A stretch of DNA of 64,000 bases from an uncultured Alphaproteobacteria bacterium. GTDB lineage: Bacteria; Pseudomonadota; Alphaproteobacteria; Rs-D84. The notes under the pieces are model-generated. The model ran no database searches. It saw only the letters and a program-made list of their open reading frames with translations, and was not told the origin of the DNA. Shown here in pieces: positions 40,628-50,018 of the stretch. Within the stretch, counting starts at the first letter, position 1. The number at the start of each line of letters is the position of its first letter. Location of the stretch: contig CANSHD010000001.1 in the NCBI GenBank assembly GCA_947646585.1, positions 563,210 to 627,209 of the forward strand, written 5' to 3'. The translations under genes were made by a program, and so were the position numbers.

Positions 40628-41659
40628 TTATTTTGATGTTTTGGACTGCATCAGGGCCTGTATTATGGCGGCGATGGCCTTGGATTTGTTTTTGCCGACG
40701 GGCGGGCGCGTCGCGATATTCTTTTTTGCACGTGAAAAGGCAATCTTTTTGTCTTTTTTCAGCTTGATTATCGTATCAACGCTTATCCCTGATTGGCGCG
40801 ATGCCGCGGTTACGTGGCCGCGCTTGTTGTCCAGTGCGGCCTGGGCCTCGTCTATAATCTCTTGAGATATGCTTTGTTTTGCCCGCGGGCGCAACGGAAC
40901 AATTTTATATTTGTCGTTCCATTTCCGCAGCTGGTCTTTTGTAACCCCGTATTCTTCGGCGATTGCAAGAAATGCGCGATGGGCGCTTTTTTCGTCATCC
41001 GGCATTTCGTCGTAAACTTCCCTGGCGCGGCGCAGAATTTGAATTTGCTCCTCCGGGCTGCATTTTTTATAGTCCGGTATTTCGCGTTCCTTGTATATTT
41101 TCAGCGTGCGGTTCCATCTTTGCATGGTGTTCTGCGTAACGTCGAATGCCTGTTCGGCGGCGGTGACGCCGTGGTCGCGTGCGTACGTTAAAATTTTTAC
41201 TTTTTCGTCATCGGTATAATTTGTGTTTGATTTATACACGCGCATTGTTTTGTTCCAATCAACAATTTGAGACGGCAGTACGTCGAATTTATCCGCCGCG
41301 GCCAGTACGCCAAAATCCCGTGCAAATTCCAATATTTCCAGTTTGTTTGCATCTGTGAACTTTTTCTGGCGTGCGCCGACAATGTTCAGCTTCTTGTCCC
41401 ACAGGTCGATACTGCCGACGGAAACGTTAAGTCTGCGTGCGGCGGCCCGTTTGCCGTGCTCGGCGGCGTATTTCAGGATTTCTATGCGACGTTCCAACGG
41501 GTATTCGGCTGTCTGTGGAATATAAATTTTTAATCTTTGATTCCAGCGTGTTATCGTCGCATGCGGCAGGCCGTAATGCTTTTGGGCCGCCGCGACGCCG
41601 TGGTCTCTGGCGTATTCCAGAACTTTTTTCTTGAATGTATCAGAATAGGGCGCGGTCAT
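40628..41659 (-). CDS. Protein composed of ~6 tandem HTH (transposase/homeodomain-like) repeats
   Basis: Repeats KKVLEYARDHGVAAAQKHYGLPHATITRWNQRLKIY / IEILKYAAEHGKRAAARRLNVSVGSIDLWDKKLNI / LEILEFARDFGVLAAADKFDVLPSQIVDWNKTMRVY / VKILTYARDHGVTAAEQAFDVTQNTMQRWNRTLKIY / two diverged units. Confidence 0.85.
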   Translation of the reverse strand: MTAPYSDTFKKKVLEYARDHGVAAAQKHYGLPHATITRWNQRLKIYIPQTAEYPLERRIEILKYAAEHGKRAAARRLNVSVGSIDLWDKKLNIVGARQKKFTDANKLEILEFARDFGVLAAADKFDVLPSQIVDWNKTMRVYKSNTNYTDDEKVKILTYARDHGVTAAEQAFDVTQNTMQRWNRTLKIYKEREIPDYKKCSPEEQIQILRRAREVYDEMPDDEKSAHRAFLAIAEEYGVTKDQLRKWNDKYKIVPLRPRAKQSISQEIIDEAQAALDNKRGHVTAASRQSGISVDTIIKLKKDKKIAFSRAKKNIATRPPVGKNKSKAIAAIIQALMQSKTSK

Positions 41660-41750
41660 TTATTGTATTCCGTATTATTTGTCTTTTTGATTATAGTCGT
41701 ATTCTTTAAAAATATGAAACACATTTTTTGAGTTGTTTCACGGCCGATTT

Positions 41751-41767
41751 TTTCATATAATATGAAA
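41751..41767. promoter_or_regulatory. Operator-like palindrome TTTCATATAATATGAAA
   Basis: Perfect 7-bp arms; ATATGAAACA also at 41712-41721 and 41760-41769, TGTTTCA at 41734-41740. Confidence 0.5.
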
Positions 41768-41908
41768 CATCTTCCCAAACTGTTTGGTTTATCTTTCCTG
41801 AATAGGAAAATTTTCTAATTGAAAAATACGCGAGTTTATGAGATTATTCAACCATTGCTAGATTTTAATCCTAGAAAAACGATAAACTGGTGCTAAGGAG
41901 AGGGAAAA

Positions 41909-42151
41909 ATGAATCATTTGGACTTGTGGTGCGCAATAGACCGTTTCGCGCATAGTCTGAATATGTCTTGTTCGGGCCTGGCAAAGAAAAGCGGCTTGGA
42001 CGCTACCACGTTTAACAAGAGCAAGCGCTGGACCTGTTATGGCAAGCCGCGCTGGCCGTCAACACACAGCTTGGCGAAAATATTGGAATCGACCGGCACT
42101 TCACTCGAAGATTTTCTAAAGTTCATGCCGTCGTCAAACAGCCGTGTATAA
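41909..42151 (+). CDS. Small XRE-type HTH protein
   Basis: FAHSLNMSCSGLAKKSGLDATTFNKSKRW...PSTHSLAKILESTGTSLEDFLKFM. Confidence 0.75.
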   Translation: MNHLDLWCAIDRFAHSLNMSCSGLAKKSGLDATTFNKSKRWTCYGKPRWPSTHSLAKILESTGTSLEDFLKFMPSSNSRV

Positions 42152-42157
42152 CACGGA

Positions 42158-42187
42158 CCGGGACCGCCGTCGGGCGGTCTTTTTTAT
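42158..42187 (+). terminator. Intrinsic terminator
   Basis: gaccgccgtcgggcggtcttttttatt. Confidence 0.75.
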
Positions 42188-42241
42188 TGGCTGGAATAAT
42201 AAAATCTTTTTATGTTATAATTCGGGCAAAAGGAGAATAAG

Positions 42242-44005
42242 TTGCCACGCGCCCGCCCGGATAAAGGCTTGGAAGAAAAAAAGCGCCCGTCATTTCGCAT
42301 GCGGCTGCTGTTTTGGTGCCTAAATCTTGTCGCGCTGTTGATTGCGGCGGTGCTGACATATGTCATGATAATTTTTCTGCAGATGCCGTCGTTGGACGCC
42401 ATTTTGCATGAAACCAGACCGGCCGCGATTGTGTTTTTGGATAAAAACGGCACGGAAATACGCAGTTCCAATCGAATTATGGGAATGCCGGTGTCAACGG
42501 ATACAGTACCCCCCTATGTATGGCAGGCGATTGTCGCCATAGAAGACAAGCGTTTTTTTGAGCATGGGCCGGTTGATATGCGCGGCATCACGCGTGCGGT
42601 TTTGACCAATCTGGCGCATGGGCGCGTTGCGGCGGGCGGGTCGTCCATAACACAGCAGACGGCGAAAAACGTATTCTTGTCGCGTGAAAAGAAACTGTCG
42701 CGCAAGATTCAGGAATTGATTTTGTCATACTGGCTGGAAAACAGGTTTGACAAGAATCAGATATTGGACTTGTACATGAACCGTGTGTCGCTGGTGGGCG
42801 GAATGCGTGGAATCGATGCGGCCGCGCGCGTGATGTTTCAGGTGTCGGCCCGTGACATGACCCTGGCCCAGGCGGTCCAGATTGCCGCCATGTTAAAGGC
42901 GCCGACCACGTACAGCCCGTTGAAAAATCCGGACAGGAATATTGCGCGTGCCCGCATTATTTTGCAGGAAATGGTCCGCCAGGGTTATATTACGTTGAAC
43001 CAGGCGCGCGCGGCGGCGGCGGCCCTTGCGCCGGCGATGCCCGCACCCGACACAAATCTGTACAGATACTGGACGGATTTCGTTTTGGATGAAACGCGTT
43101 CTCGCCTGGGCGGATTTAATACGGATTTGTTTGTGTATACCACGCTGGATATGAATCTGCAGGAGCGTATTGCCGCGATTTTGCCGCCACATGTCGGCGA
43201 ATATCAGGGCGCGGTCGTCGCGATGGAGCATGACGGCGCACTGCGCGCAATGTCCGGCGGTGCCGATTACCAGGCCAGCCAGTATAACCGCACGCTGGCC
43301 ATGCGGCAACCCGGCAGTGCGTTTAAGCCTGTCGTATATCTGGTCGCATTGGAACGGGGCCTGACACCGGACAGTTATGTTAACGACTCGCCCTTTGCAA
43401 TCGGGGATTACACGCCCAAGAATTATAACGCGCGCTATTACGGCGATATCCCGCTGTCCACGGCGTTTGCGAAAAGTGTCAATTCCGTCCCCTTAAAATT
43501 GACGGAGGAATACGGCATTGACGCCGTATTGAACATGGCGGGACGCTTAGGCGTCGGGACCCAGCTGCGCCGTGAATATTCGACGGTGCTGGGGGCGTCT
43601 GAAATGTCGCTGCTGGATTTGACGACAATATACGCGGTTATTTGGAACGACGGCGCGTCGGTGCGCCCGTATTCGATTACCAAGATAACCGACGCGGCGG
43701 GCAATGTGCTGTATTCGCGCAATCCGTCGGACGCAATCGCCGTTGTCGGGCCGCAGACTGTTGAATACATGGCGCAGATGCTGGCCGACGTTGTTACCGG
43801 CGGAACAGGCCGCCGCGCAAACGCACCGGGCGTTCTGGGGGGCAAGACCGGAACCAGTAACGAAAACCGCGACGCATGGTTTGTCGGCGCCACGGATGAA
43901 TTGGTAATCGGCGTATGGGTCGGCAACGATGATTTTACGCCGATGTCGTCAAAAATTACGGGTGGTACAATCCCGGCGGAAATATTCCATGATATTGTGG
44001 AATAA
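42242..44005 (+). CDS. Penicillin-binding protein 1-type transglycosylase/transpeptidase
   Basis: AIEDKRFFEHGPVDMRGI, GGSSITQQTAKN, RQPGSAFKPVVYL, GKTGTSNENRDAWFVG; TTG start. Confidence 0.93.
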   Translation: MPRARPDKGLEEKKRPSFRMRLLFWCLNLVALLIAAVLTYVMIIFLQMPSLDAILHETRPAAIVFLDKNGTEIRSSNRIMGMPVSTDTVPPYVWQAIVAIEDKRFFEHGPVDMRGITRAVLTNLAHGRVAAGGSSITQQTAKNVFLSREKKLSRKIQELILSYWLENRFDKNQILDLYMNRVSLVGGMRGIDAAARVMFQVSARDMTLAQAVQIAAMLKAPTTYSPLKNPDRNIARARIILQEMVRQGYITLNQARAAAAALAPAMPAPDTNLYRYWTDFVLDETRSRLGGFNTDLFVYTTLDMNLQERIAAILPPHVGEYQGAVVAMEHDGALRAMSGGADYQASQYNRTLAMRQPGSAFKPVVYLVALERGLTPDSYVNDSPFAIGDYTPKNYNARYYGDIPLSTAFAKSVNSVPLKLTEEYGIDAVLNMAGRLGVGTQLRREYSTVLGASEMSLLDLTTIYAVIWNDGASVRPYSITKITDAAGNVLYSRNPSDAIAVVGPQTVEYMAQMLADVVTGGTGRRANAPGVLGGKTGTSNENRDAWFVGATDELVIGVWVGNDDFTPMSSKITGGTIPAEIFHDIVE

Positions 44006-44065
44006 TCATTTGATTTAAAAATTTTTGTTGTGTATAACGGACGTTGACTTTATACAGGGAAACAC

Positions 44066-45841
44066 ATGATGGGCGGTAAATTGCCAAAATCTTTATGGCG
44101 TTTTTATTTTCAATACGGCTTTCGCGGATATTGGTGGCTGGCGGCGATATGGGTCGCTTTAACCATGGTAACCGTATCGGACCGTGTCCTGCAGCCACTG
44201 ATGCAGGGCTGGGTCATCGGCTTGTTTGAAAACGGCGCGCCGGAATGGTTCAGTGCTAATTTTCTGGTCTATGCGCTTCCGACGATTATTTTGGTGACGG
44301 TTATAAACGTCACGATGTCGCTGGCGCATGTTACACGTATGTGGGCCATGGGCGGTTTGGTGCCACGGGCGGACCGGCGAATATCCGAAACCTTGACAAC
44401 ATATGTGCACAGCCAGTCCATGTCTTTTTGGAACGGGCGAATGGCCGGCCAGATAAAGAACCAGATGAGCTATGTTTCCGACGGCTTTAATACTATTCCG
44501 GACATAGTGGCGAATGTTTTGCGTGCACTGACAATCTTTGTCAACGGCGTATTGTTGCTTCAGATAAACCACTATGTCGCATATATGTTTATCGGTGTGA
44601 TTGTGTTTCGTGTTTTGTTTGCGTGGAAAATGTACAATCCGATGAAAAACGCATCCAAGGATAAATCATCCGCCGGCAGTTCGCTCTCGGGCAACTTGGT
44701 CGACAGTATCTCTAACTTTTCGGTGGTAAAATTGTTTGCGCGTGGTGCGTCCGAAGAAAGGCATTTGGCGCCGTCGCGCGAAAAGTATGTCAAGACCAGT
44801 CTGTACAATTCGTTTCTGCAGCGTATATTCTGGGCGATTCCGGGCGTGTTGTGGGATGTTTTGTTCGGTGTGACGCTGGCGCTGTGTGCATGGCTGTATA
44901 CGCAGGGGCGCATGTCCATTGCGGATGTGGCCGTCACAACCGGTGTGTATTTCAGTGTTATGGGCACGATTTCTCAGTTGCTGGATACATTGCCGAACAT
45001 AATTGATAAAATCGGCGCCGCGTCCAAGGCGTATGATGAACTGGTTGTTCCAATTGAAGTAACGGATGCGGAAAACGCCGCGCCGTTGGTCGTGACGCAC
45101 GGCAAGATAGAGTTTAAAAACGTCTGGTTTCGGTATGGGCCGGGCCGCCGCTGGATTCTGCGTGATTTTAATTTGACGATACAGCCGGGCGAAAGCGTGG
45201 GCCTGGTCGGCGCATCCGGCGCGGGCAAGACGACGCTGGTAAATCTGCTGATGCGTTTTTACGACCCGACCCGCGGCCAGATTTTAATCGACGGCCAGGA
45301 TATACGCACCGTGTCCCAGGATTCTTTGCGTGCGAATATCGCCTTTATCCCGCAGGAGCCCACCATGTTTAACCGCACGATTGGCGAAAATATCGGATAT
45401 GGCCGCGAGAACGCGACTTTGCCGCAAATTCGCGCCGCCGCACGTCGCGCGGCGGCGGACGGGTTTGTCATGGGCGCGGAAAAAGGTTATGACACTATGG
45501 TCGGCGACCGCGGCATGAAACTGTCCGGCGGCCAGCGCCAGCGTATCGCAATCGCACGCGCATTTTTAAAGGATGCCCCGATTTTGATTCTGGACGAGGC
45601 GACGTCCGCCCTGGACAGCGAGACAGAGGTCGCAATTCAGAAATCTTTTGAAGAATTGGCGCGCGAACGCACGACAATCGCCATCGCGCACCGCCTGTCG
45701 ACATTGCGCAATATGAAACGCATTGTCGTCATGCGCCACGGCCAGATAATAGAGCAGGGGGCGCACCGTGCGCTGGTCCGGCGCGGCGGGGCGTATGCGC
45801 GCCTGTGGCGAATGCAGTCCGGCGGCTTTATTCAGGAATAA
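44066..45841 (+). CDS. ABC transporter, fused permease and ATPase
   Basis: GASGAGKTTLVNLLMRFYDPT, LSGGQRQRIAIARAFLKDAPILILDEATSALD. Confidence 0.96.
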   Translation: MMGGKLPKSLWRFYFQYGFRGYWWLAAIWVALTMVTVSDRVLQPLMQGWVIGLFENGAPEWFSANFLVYALPTIILVTVINVTMSLAHVTRMWAMGGLVPRADRRISETLTTYVHSQSMSFWNGRMAGQIKNQMSYVSDGFNTIPDIVANVLRALTIFVNGVLLLQINHYVAYMFIGVIVFRVLFAWKMYNPMKNASKDKSSAGSSLSGNLVDSISNFSVVKLFARGASEERHLAPSREKYVKTSLYNSFLQRIFWAIPGVLWDVLFGVTLALCAWLYTQGRMSIADVAVTTGVYFSVMGTISQLLDTLPNIIDKIGAASKAYDELVVPIEVTDAENAAPLVVTHGKIEFKNVWFRYGPGRRWILRDFNLTIQPGESVGLVGASGAGKTTLVNLLMRFYDPTRGQILIDGQDIRTVSQDSLRANIAFIPQEPTMFNRTIGENIGYGRENATLPQIRAAARRAAADGFVMGAEKGYDTMVGDRGMKLSGGQRQRIAIARAFLKDAPILILDEATSALDSETEVAIQKSFEELARERTTIAIAHRLSTLRNMKRIVVMRHGQIIEQGAHRALVRRGGAYARLWRMQSGGFIQE

Positions 45842-45865
45842 AAAACGTAGCGCCGTGCACGGTTT

Positions 45866-46651
45866 TTATTCCGTGTACGAACAGTTGCTGGTGTATTCAT
45901 ACGTTCCCGAGGTGTCTTTTATCGGTGTCCGGGCGGGTATATAGCATTCCGCTATGCGTTCGGCGCCGAGCACACCCGTTGTGGCCGGCGGCATGGGACT
46001 GGGGCATGGTTTGCATTCGTACACATCGTGGTCCATATAGTATCCCGCATTGCAAATGCATGCGCTGTGGGTTGGGTTTGGAACAGAATTTGACTTGCAT
46101 GCGGCAACCAGACAGCTGACTCCCCCCTGGGGTGCGGCGGCTCCGTTGCTGCAGTACGGTGATGCCAGCATGGATGTGGCGGCGAACGGAAGGTTGCAGG
46201 TTTGACCGGACATTTCGCAATATATCTGCCCCGCGATTGTGATAGATGTTCCGTTGCATTTGTTTGTTGTTGTATTGCACAGCTGCGCGCCGGCTGGCGT
46301 TGCGCTGCATGTGGAATAATCAGGAACCGACATGTCGTTGGATTTCGCAATACAGCTGCCGCCGCGCTTTGATGTATCTGGATTGTTGGCACAGCTGCAT
46401 TCAACCGCACATCCCGAGTGCAGCGTATATTGTATTCCGTTATACTGGGCGTATTTGTTTGTTTCTTTGCTGGTGCCGCGGGGAATTGTCCCGGCGGGAC
46501 ATTTGCCGCAACTGCATTCATGCATATATGTTTCTGAGGTCGAGCTCCATTCAATGCAGTTGTGGTGCCCGAACAGCGTGGCGCATGGTCCGGCCCAGCC
46601 GCACAGTGGCATCATGGCGGCTGTTGCAACAATATAAGGATTGACTTTCAT
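45866..46651 (-). CDS. Secreted Cys-rich protein, CYIP C-terminal family
   Basis: C-term CKPCPSPMPPATTGVLGAERIAECYIPARTPIKDTSGTYEYTSNCSYTE. Confidence 0.75.
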   Translation of the reverse strand: MKVNPYIVATAAMMPLCGWAGPCATLFGHHNCIEWSSTSETYMHECSCGKCPAGTIPRGTSKETNKYAQYNGIQYTLHSGCAVECSCANNPDTSKRGGSCIAKSNDMSVPDYSTCSATPAGAQLCNTTTNKCNGTSITIAGQIYCEMSGQTCNLPFAATSMLASPYCSNGAAAPQGGVSCLVAACKSNSVPNPTHSACICNAGYYMDHDVYECKPCPSPMPPATTGVLGAERIAECYIPARTPIKDTSGTYEYTSNCSYTE

Positions 46652-46775
46652 AGATTTTCCCCTCTTTTTTGAAAAATATTATTAATAAAAAACCGCCAAG
46701 GCTTGGCGGTCGGGGATTTCAGAAAATCATACTTAACAATGACCCCGTCGACTTTCGCGTTTTCGCGCTGTTGTA
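46652..46775 (-). promoter_or_regulatory. Divergent leader-like region (variant F) with terminator-like hairpin before the SD
   Basis: Minus strand: GACGGGGTC...AAATCCCCGACC, CCGCCAAGCCTTGGCGG+T6, then GAGGGG SD. Confidence 0.45.
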
Positions 46776-46978
46776 TAATCAACGGATCCCCGGCCGGTTT
46801 AAGGTCGGGAAAATATACGGCGCCCACAATTGCGCCGACATTTTGTCGGATTCCATGCACTGCATGGGTTAAGTAAAGGATTTCTGACGTCCCTGAGCCA
46901 ACATCCCTGTTGATTCATGCAAATTATATGATAAAAACAATTTTGTGTCCAGACACTATTTGTGATATAATACGTGGT

Positions 46979-47956
46979 ATGAGAAAAAGTATATTTTGCA
47001 TATTATCGGTTTTATCATGCTTTGCGGTCGCGCCTGCGCACGCAAACTGGGAATATTCGGGCACCTATCTGGGCGACGGATGGTACACCGACGACGGCTC
47101 CCGCTTTGTCATGTCGGTCCGCGGCGGCGCCGCGCTGGGCTTTGGTTCGATAAAGAACGAGGTTGGGGCCCTAACCACCGAATATTATATAAATCCCGGC
47201 GACGGCATGGTTATATCGGCGGCGTATTATGACGCCTGTGTCGAAGGGGGCGGCTGCGCCGGATTTGAATACGCCGGCATGGGTGAGACATCCGCGCTTC
47301 CCGCGGCCAAGGATTACCGTGAATATTCATTTGCCGCCGGCGCGTCGCTGGGCTGGACGATTCCAAACCGTCCGCAGTGGCGCCTGGAAATCGGCTGGGA
47401 CCATATATCAGAGGCGGAATATAACGCATCCCCGTTGTACGAAGGGGACCTGCATTTAACCGGCGGCGATGTCGAAGGGGTTGTCGTCCATGTCCAAAGC
47501 GGCTCCATTCAGTCCAAGGTGACAACCGATTTAATCAGCGCAATGGCGTTTTACGATTTCTTTGACGGCATGCAAAAGCCTGTGCGCAAAATGATTCCGT
47601 ATGTCGGATTTGGCGTCGGGTATGCGGATACCACGACGACACTGAATCTGGTCGACCCGTACGGCGACCTGTCGACGTCCGTTGACCTGCAGAATTTTGG
47701 CGAATTGGACGATTACGGCGTTTTGAACTTTTACCGTTCCGAAAACAGCTCTTCAAATATCGCCGGTGTGTTGGCGCTGGGTGTGTCGTACGGCATAAAC
47801 CAGACAATGTTTTTGGACTTCGGCGCCCGCGTTTCATATATTCCAAAGATAAAGTGGACTTTAAAAAACGAGGACGGTTCGCGCACGCGCGACTGGGTAA
47901 GTGCTGAAAACATGATATATGCGAACGTCATGTTGGGCCTGCGCTTTGAGTTTTAA
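46979..47956 (+). CDS. Outer-membrane beta-barrel protein
   Basis: Signal peptide MRKSIFCILSVLSCFAVAPAHA, C-term YANVMLGLRFEF. Confidence 0.8.
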   Translation: MRKSIFCILSVLSCFAVAPAHANWEYSGTYLGDGWYTDDGSRFVMSVRGGAALGFGSIKNEVGALTTEYYINPGDGMVISAAYYDACVEGGGCAGFEYAGMGETSALPAAKDYREYSFAAGASLGWTIPNRPQWRLEIGWDHISEAEYNASPLYEGDLHLTGGDVEGVVVHVQSGSIQSKVTTDLISAMAFYDFFDGMQKPVRKMIPYVGFGVGYADTTTTLNLVDPYGDLSTSVDLQNFGELDDYGVLNFYRSENSSSNIAGVLALGVSYGINQTMFLDFGARVSYIPKIKWTLKNEDGSRTRDWVSAENMIYANVMLGLRFEF

Positions 47957-47982
47957 AAAAATCCGCCAAACGGCGGATTTTT

Positions 47983-48267
47983 TTAGTTGCTGTAATAACA
48001 GTTTCCCGTATATGTGCCGCTGCCGCCGGAATCGCTGAACGCGGTTCCCGCCGGAATATAACACGCGGTTATGCCGGTGTTGTTTTTGTCGGCGCTGGTC
48101 CCCTTAATCCCACCAGACGACGGGCATTCCAGACAGTTCCCGCCCGACAGATAATATCCCGGCTTGCACGCCGTGTATGTTTTTGTTGTCGCCTCGCATG
48201 CGGCGCGGGCGCCGATTACGGGCAATACGCCCGCAATGACGGACATTAAGATATATTTTTTCATCAT
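47983..48267 (-). CDS. Secreted Cys-rich protein, minimal CYIP C-terminal family member
   Basis: C-term CLECPSSGGIKGTSADKNNTGITACYIPAGTAFSDSGGSGTYTGNCYYSN; overlaps stop of 48267-48614. Confidence 0.75.
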   Translation of the reverse strand: MMKKYILMSVIAGVLPVIGARAACEATTKTYTACKPGYYLSGGNCLECPSSGGIKGTSADKNNTGITACYIPAGTAFSDSGGSGTYTGNCYYSN

Positions 48268-48614
48268 TACCCCCTTGAGACGCACGCCATGCACTTGGTT
48301 GTAGCGGTTGTCTGAATGTCACAGCATTGCAGCTGCATCCCGACGGCATCGCATGTTCCGTAATTTTGGGTATAGTATCCGGTATCGTCACTGCCGCTGG
48401 TCGCGCTGCGGCTGCATGTCGTCCCCGACCGCGTATATCCTGTGGGACAGCTGTAGCTCATCATATAATTGTCGTTCGGACAGCAAAACTGCCCGGATGT
48501 ACATGTGTCGTTAAAATTCTTCGTGTTTATGCATAATCTGACCTCGGCGGCGCCGATTGGCGGTGTCTGCCAGGCAATGATTGCGGCTATGAATAAAGTT
48601 TTTGTTTTCGTCAT
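48267..48614 (-). CDS. Secreted Cys-rich protein
   Basis: MTKTKTLFIAAIIAWQTPPIGAAEVRLC...CCPNDN...; start trimmed to MTKTK after RBS caggag; ORF-track extension lies in the leader. Confidence 0.7.
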   Translation of the reverse strand: MTKTKTLFIAAIIAWQTPPIGAAEVRLCINTKNFNDTCTSGQFCCPNDNYMMSYSCPTGYTRSGTTCSRSATSGSDDTGYYTQNYGTCDAVGMQLQCCDIQTTATTKCMACVSRG

Positions 48615-48857
48615 TACTAACTCCTGTGTTGTTGAAAAACAAAAACCACCAAGATAGATGGTGGCCAGGAGGTTCATAACAATTGTGAGAATTGCGTTGC
48701 GTATTTAAATATTCCGCAACCCTCCTGACCGGGTCAGGAGTTGGTTTTTCGTCACAATACCCCCGCGCGCAATACTTGCGCTATCGGTATATATTCCGAC
48801 GCCCACATGAGGTTATGAAGCCTCGCCCCAGCAACACGCCGGGGCACAGACATTATA
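48615..48857 (-). promoter_or_regulatory. Leader element copy D
   Basis: Minus strand TATAAT (48852-48857); GAGGCTTCATAACCTC; GCGTC...GACG; CTCCTGACC/GGTCAGGAGG/CCTCCTGGCC; CCACCA-TGGTGG+T5; CAGGAG SD. Confidence 0.8.
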
Positions 48858-48915
48858 TTTAATAAAGCCTAAAAAGTAAAGGGATATAAAGAAATCCGCC
48901 AAACGGTGGATTTCT

Positions 48916-50016
48916 TTATTTCAACAAATCGTAATATAATTTCAATGTGTTGCCCGCCATTTTTTTTGCGGTGTATCGCTGCAGGTATCTGGCATATGCC
49001 GTCACCGCCAGTTTTGTCCTCAACCGCTTGTTTTCAATAATTTTTATCATGTTCGCGGCATATTCGTCGGCGTTGATATCACGGTTGCCGTCCATTGCCA
49101 CATAAAGTGCGCCTTGTGGTCCGAACATTTCGTATAGTCCGGGTGCGTTTGTTGATATTATCGGCAGATTATACGCCATTGCCTCAATACCGGCAAAGCT
49201 GCATGCCTCGGAACAAGATGCGAACAGTGCGCAGTCAGCTTGTTGATAATATTTTCCGATTTCGGAATCATTTGTCACCAGCCCCACATATTTTATCGGC
49301 AGGTCCTTGTTGTCATCCAGTATTTTGCGTCCCGTATCATCACATCCGCCTAAAACAAGCACCTCAATCTTGTGATGCGCGGCAACACGTCGTATGGCGG
49401 GCACTATTTTTGCAAACCCTTTGTGGGGCGCCATACCGTTTGCGAATATAAATCGAAATGTGTCGTCGTTGTTGGCGCCCGCTTTGGATATGGTCGGACG
49501 ATTAATTCCGTTATATATTATTGATACGGGTCTGGTGTTCCCAACGGATTGCAGCCACGGCAGGGTGCTTTCGCATACGCTTATAATATGGTCCATGCCA
49601 AACAGCGGATTTTGTCGGCCGTTTGCGGAAATAGTATTCGGTACGCAATGTAAAACCCCGACGGTGCGGCAAAAAACATGGCTTCTGATGGCGTATGCCA
49701 AACCTTCGACCCCCAAACAGTTTGATTTTACAATCAGATTTGTCATTTGCCTAAATCGTGCTTCCAGCATGGCAATGATGGCGGGATACAGGTTTTGTGC
49801 CGAAAAATTGCAGGGGTGTATGATTGACAATTCGTCATCTTTCATCTCCATGCTCAGATTTTTCAAATCCGGTGTACGGTAAAAGATTATGCGAAAAATA
49901 AAAACATTTTTCGGCATATTGTCGCACAGTATATTCATATACCGCGCAATTCCGGTCTGGTACCGTGTATCTCGCGAGTCGATTTCAATGATATTGATAA
50001 TTTTATTGTTAGTCAT
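48916..50016 (-). CDS. Family 1/4 glycosyltransferase
   Basis: SIIYNGINRP, FIFANGMAPHKGF, ADCALFASCSEACSFAGIEAMAYNLPII. Confidence 0.9.
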   Translation of the reverse strand: MTNNKIINIIEIDSRDTRYQTGIARYMNILCDNMPKNVFIFRIIFYRTPDLKNLSMEMKDDELSIIHPCNFSAQNLYPAIIAMLEARFRQMTNLIVKSNCLGVEGLAYAIRSHVFCRTVGVLHCVPNTISANGRQNPLFGMDHIISVCESTLPWLQSVGNTRPVSIIYNGINRPTISKAGANNDDTFRFIFANGMAPHKGFAKIVPAIRRVAAHHKIEVLVLGGCDDTGRKILDDNKDLPIKYVGLVTNDSEIGKYYQQADCALFASCSEACSFAGIEAMAYNLPIISTNAPGLYEMFGPQGALYVAMDGNRDINADEYAANMIKIIENKRLRTKLAVTAYARYLQRYTAKKMAGNTLKLYYDLLK

Positions 50017-50018
50017 GA

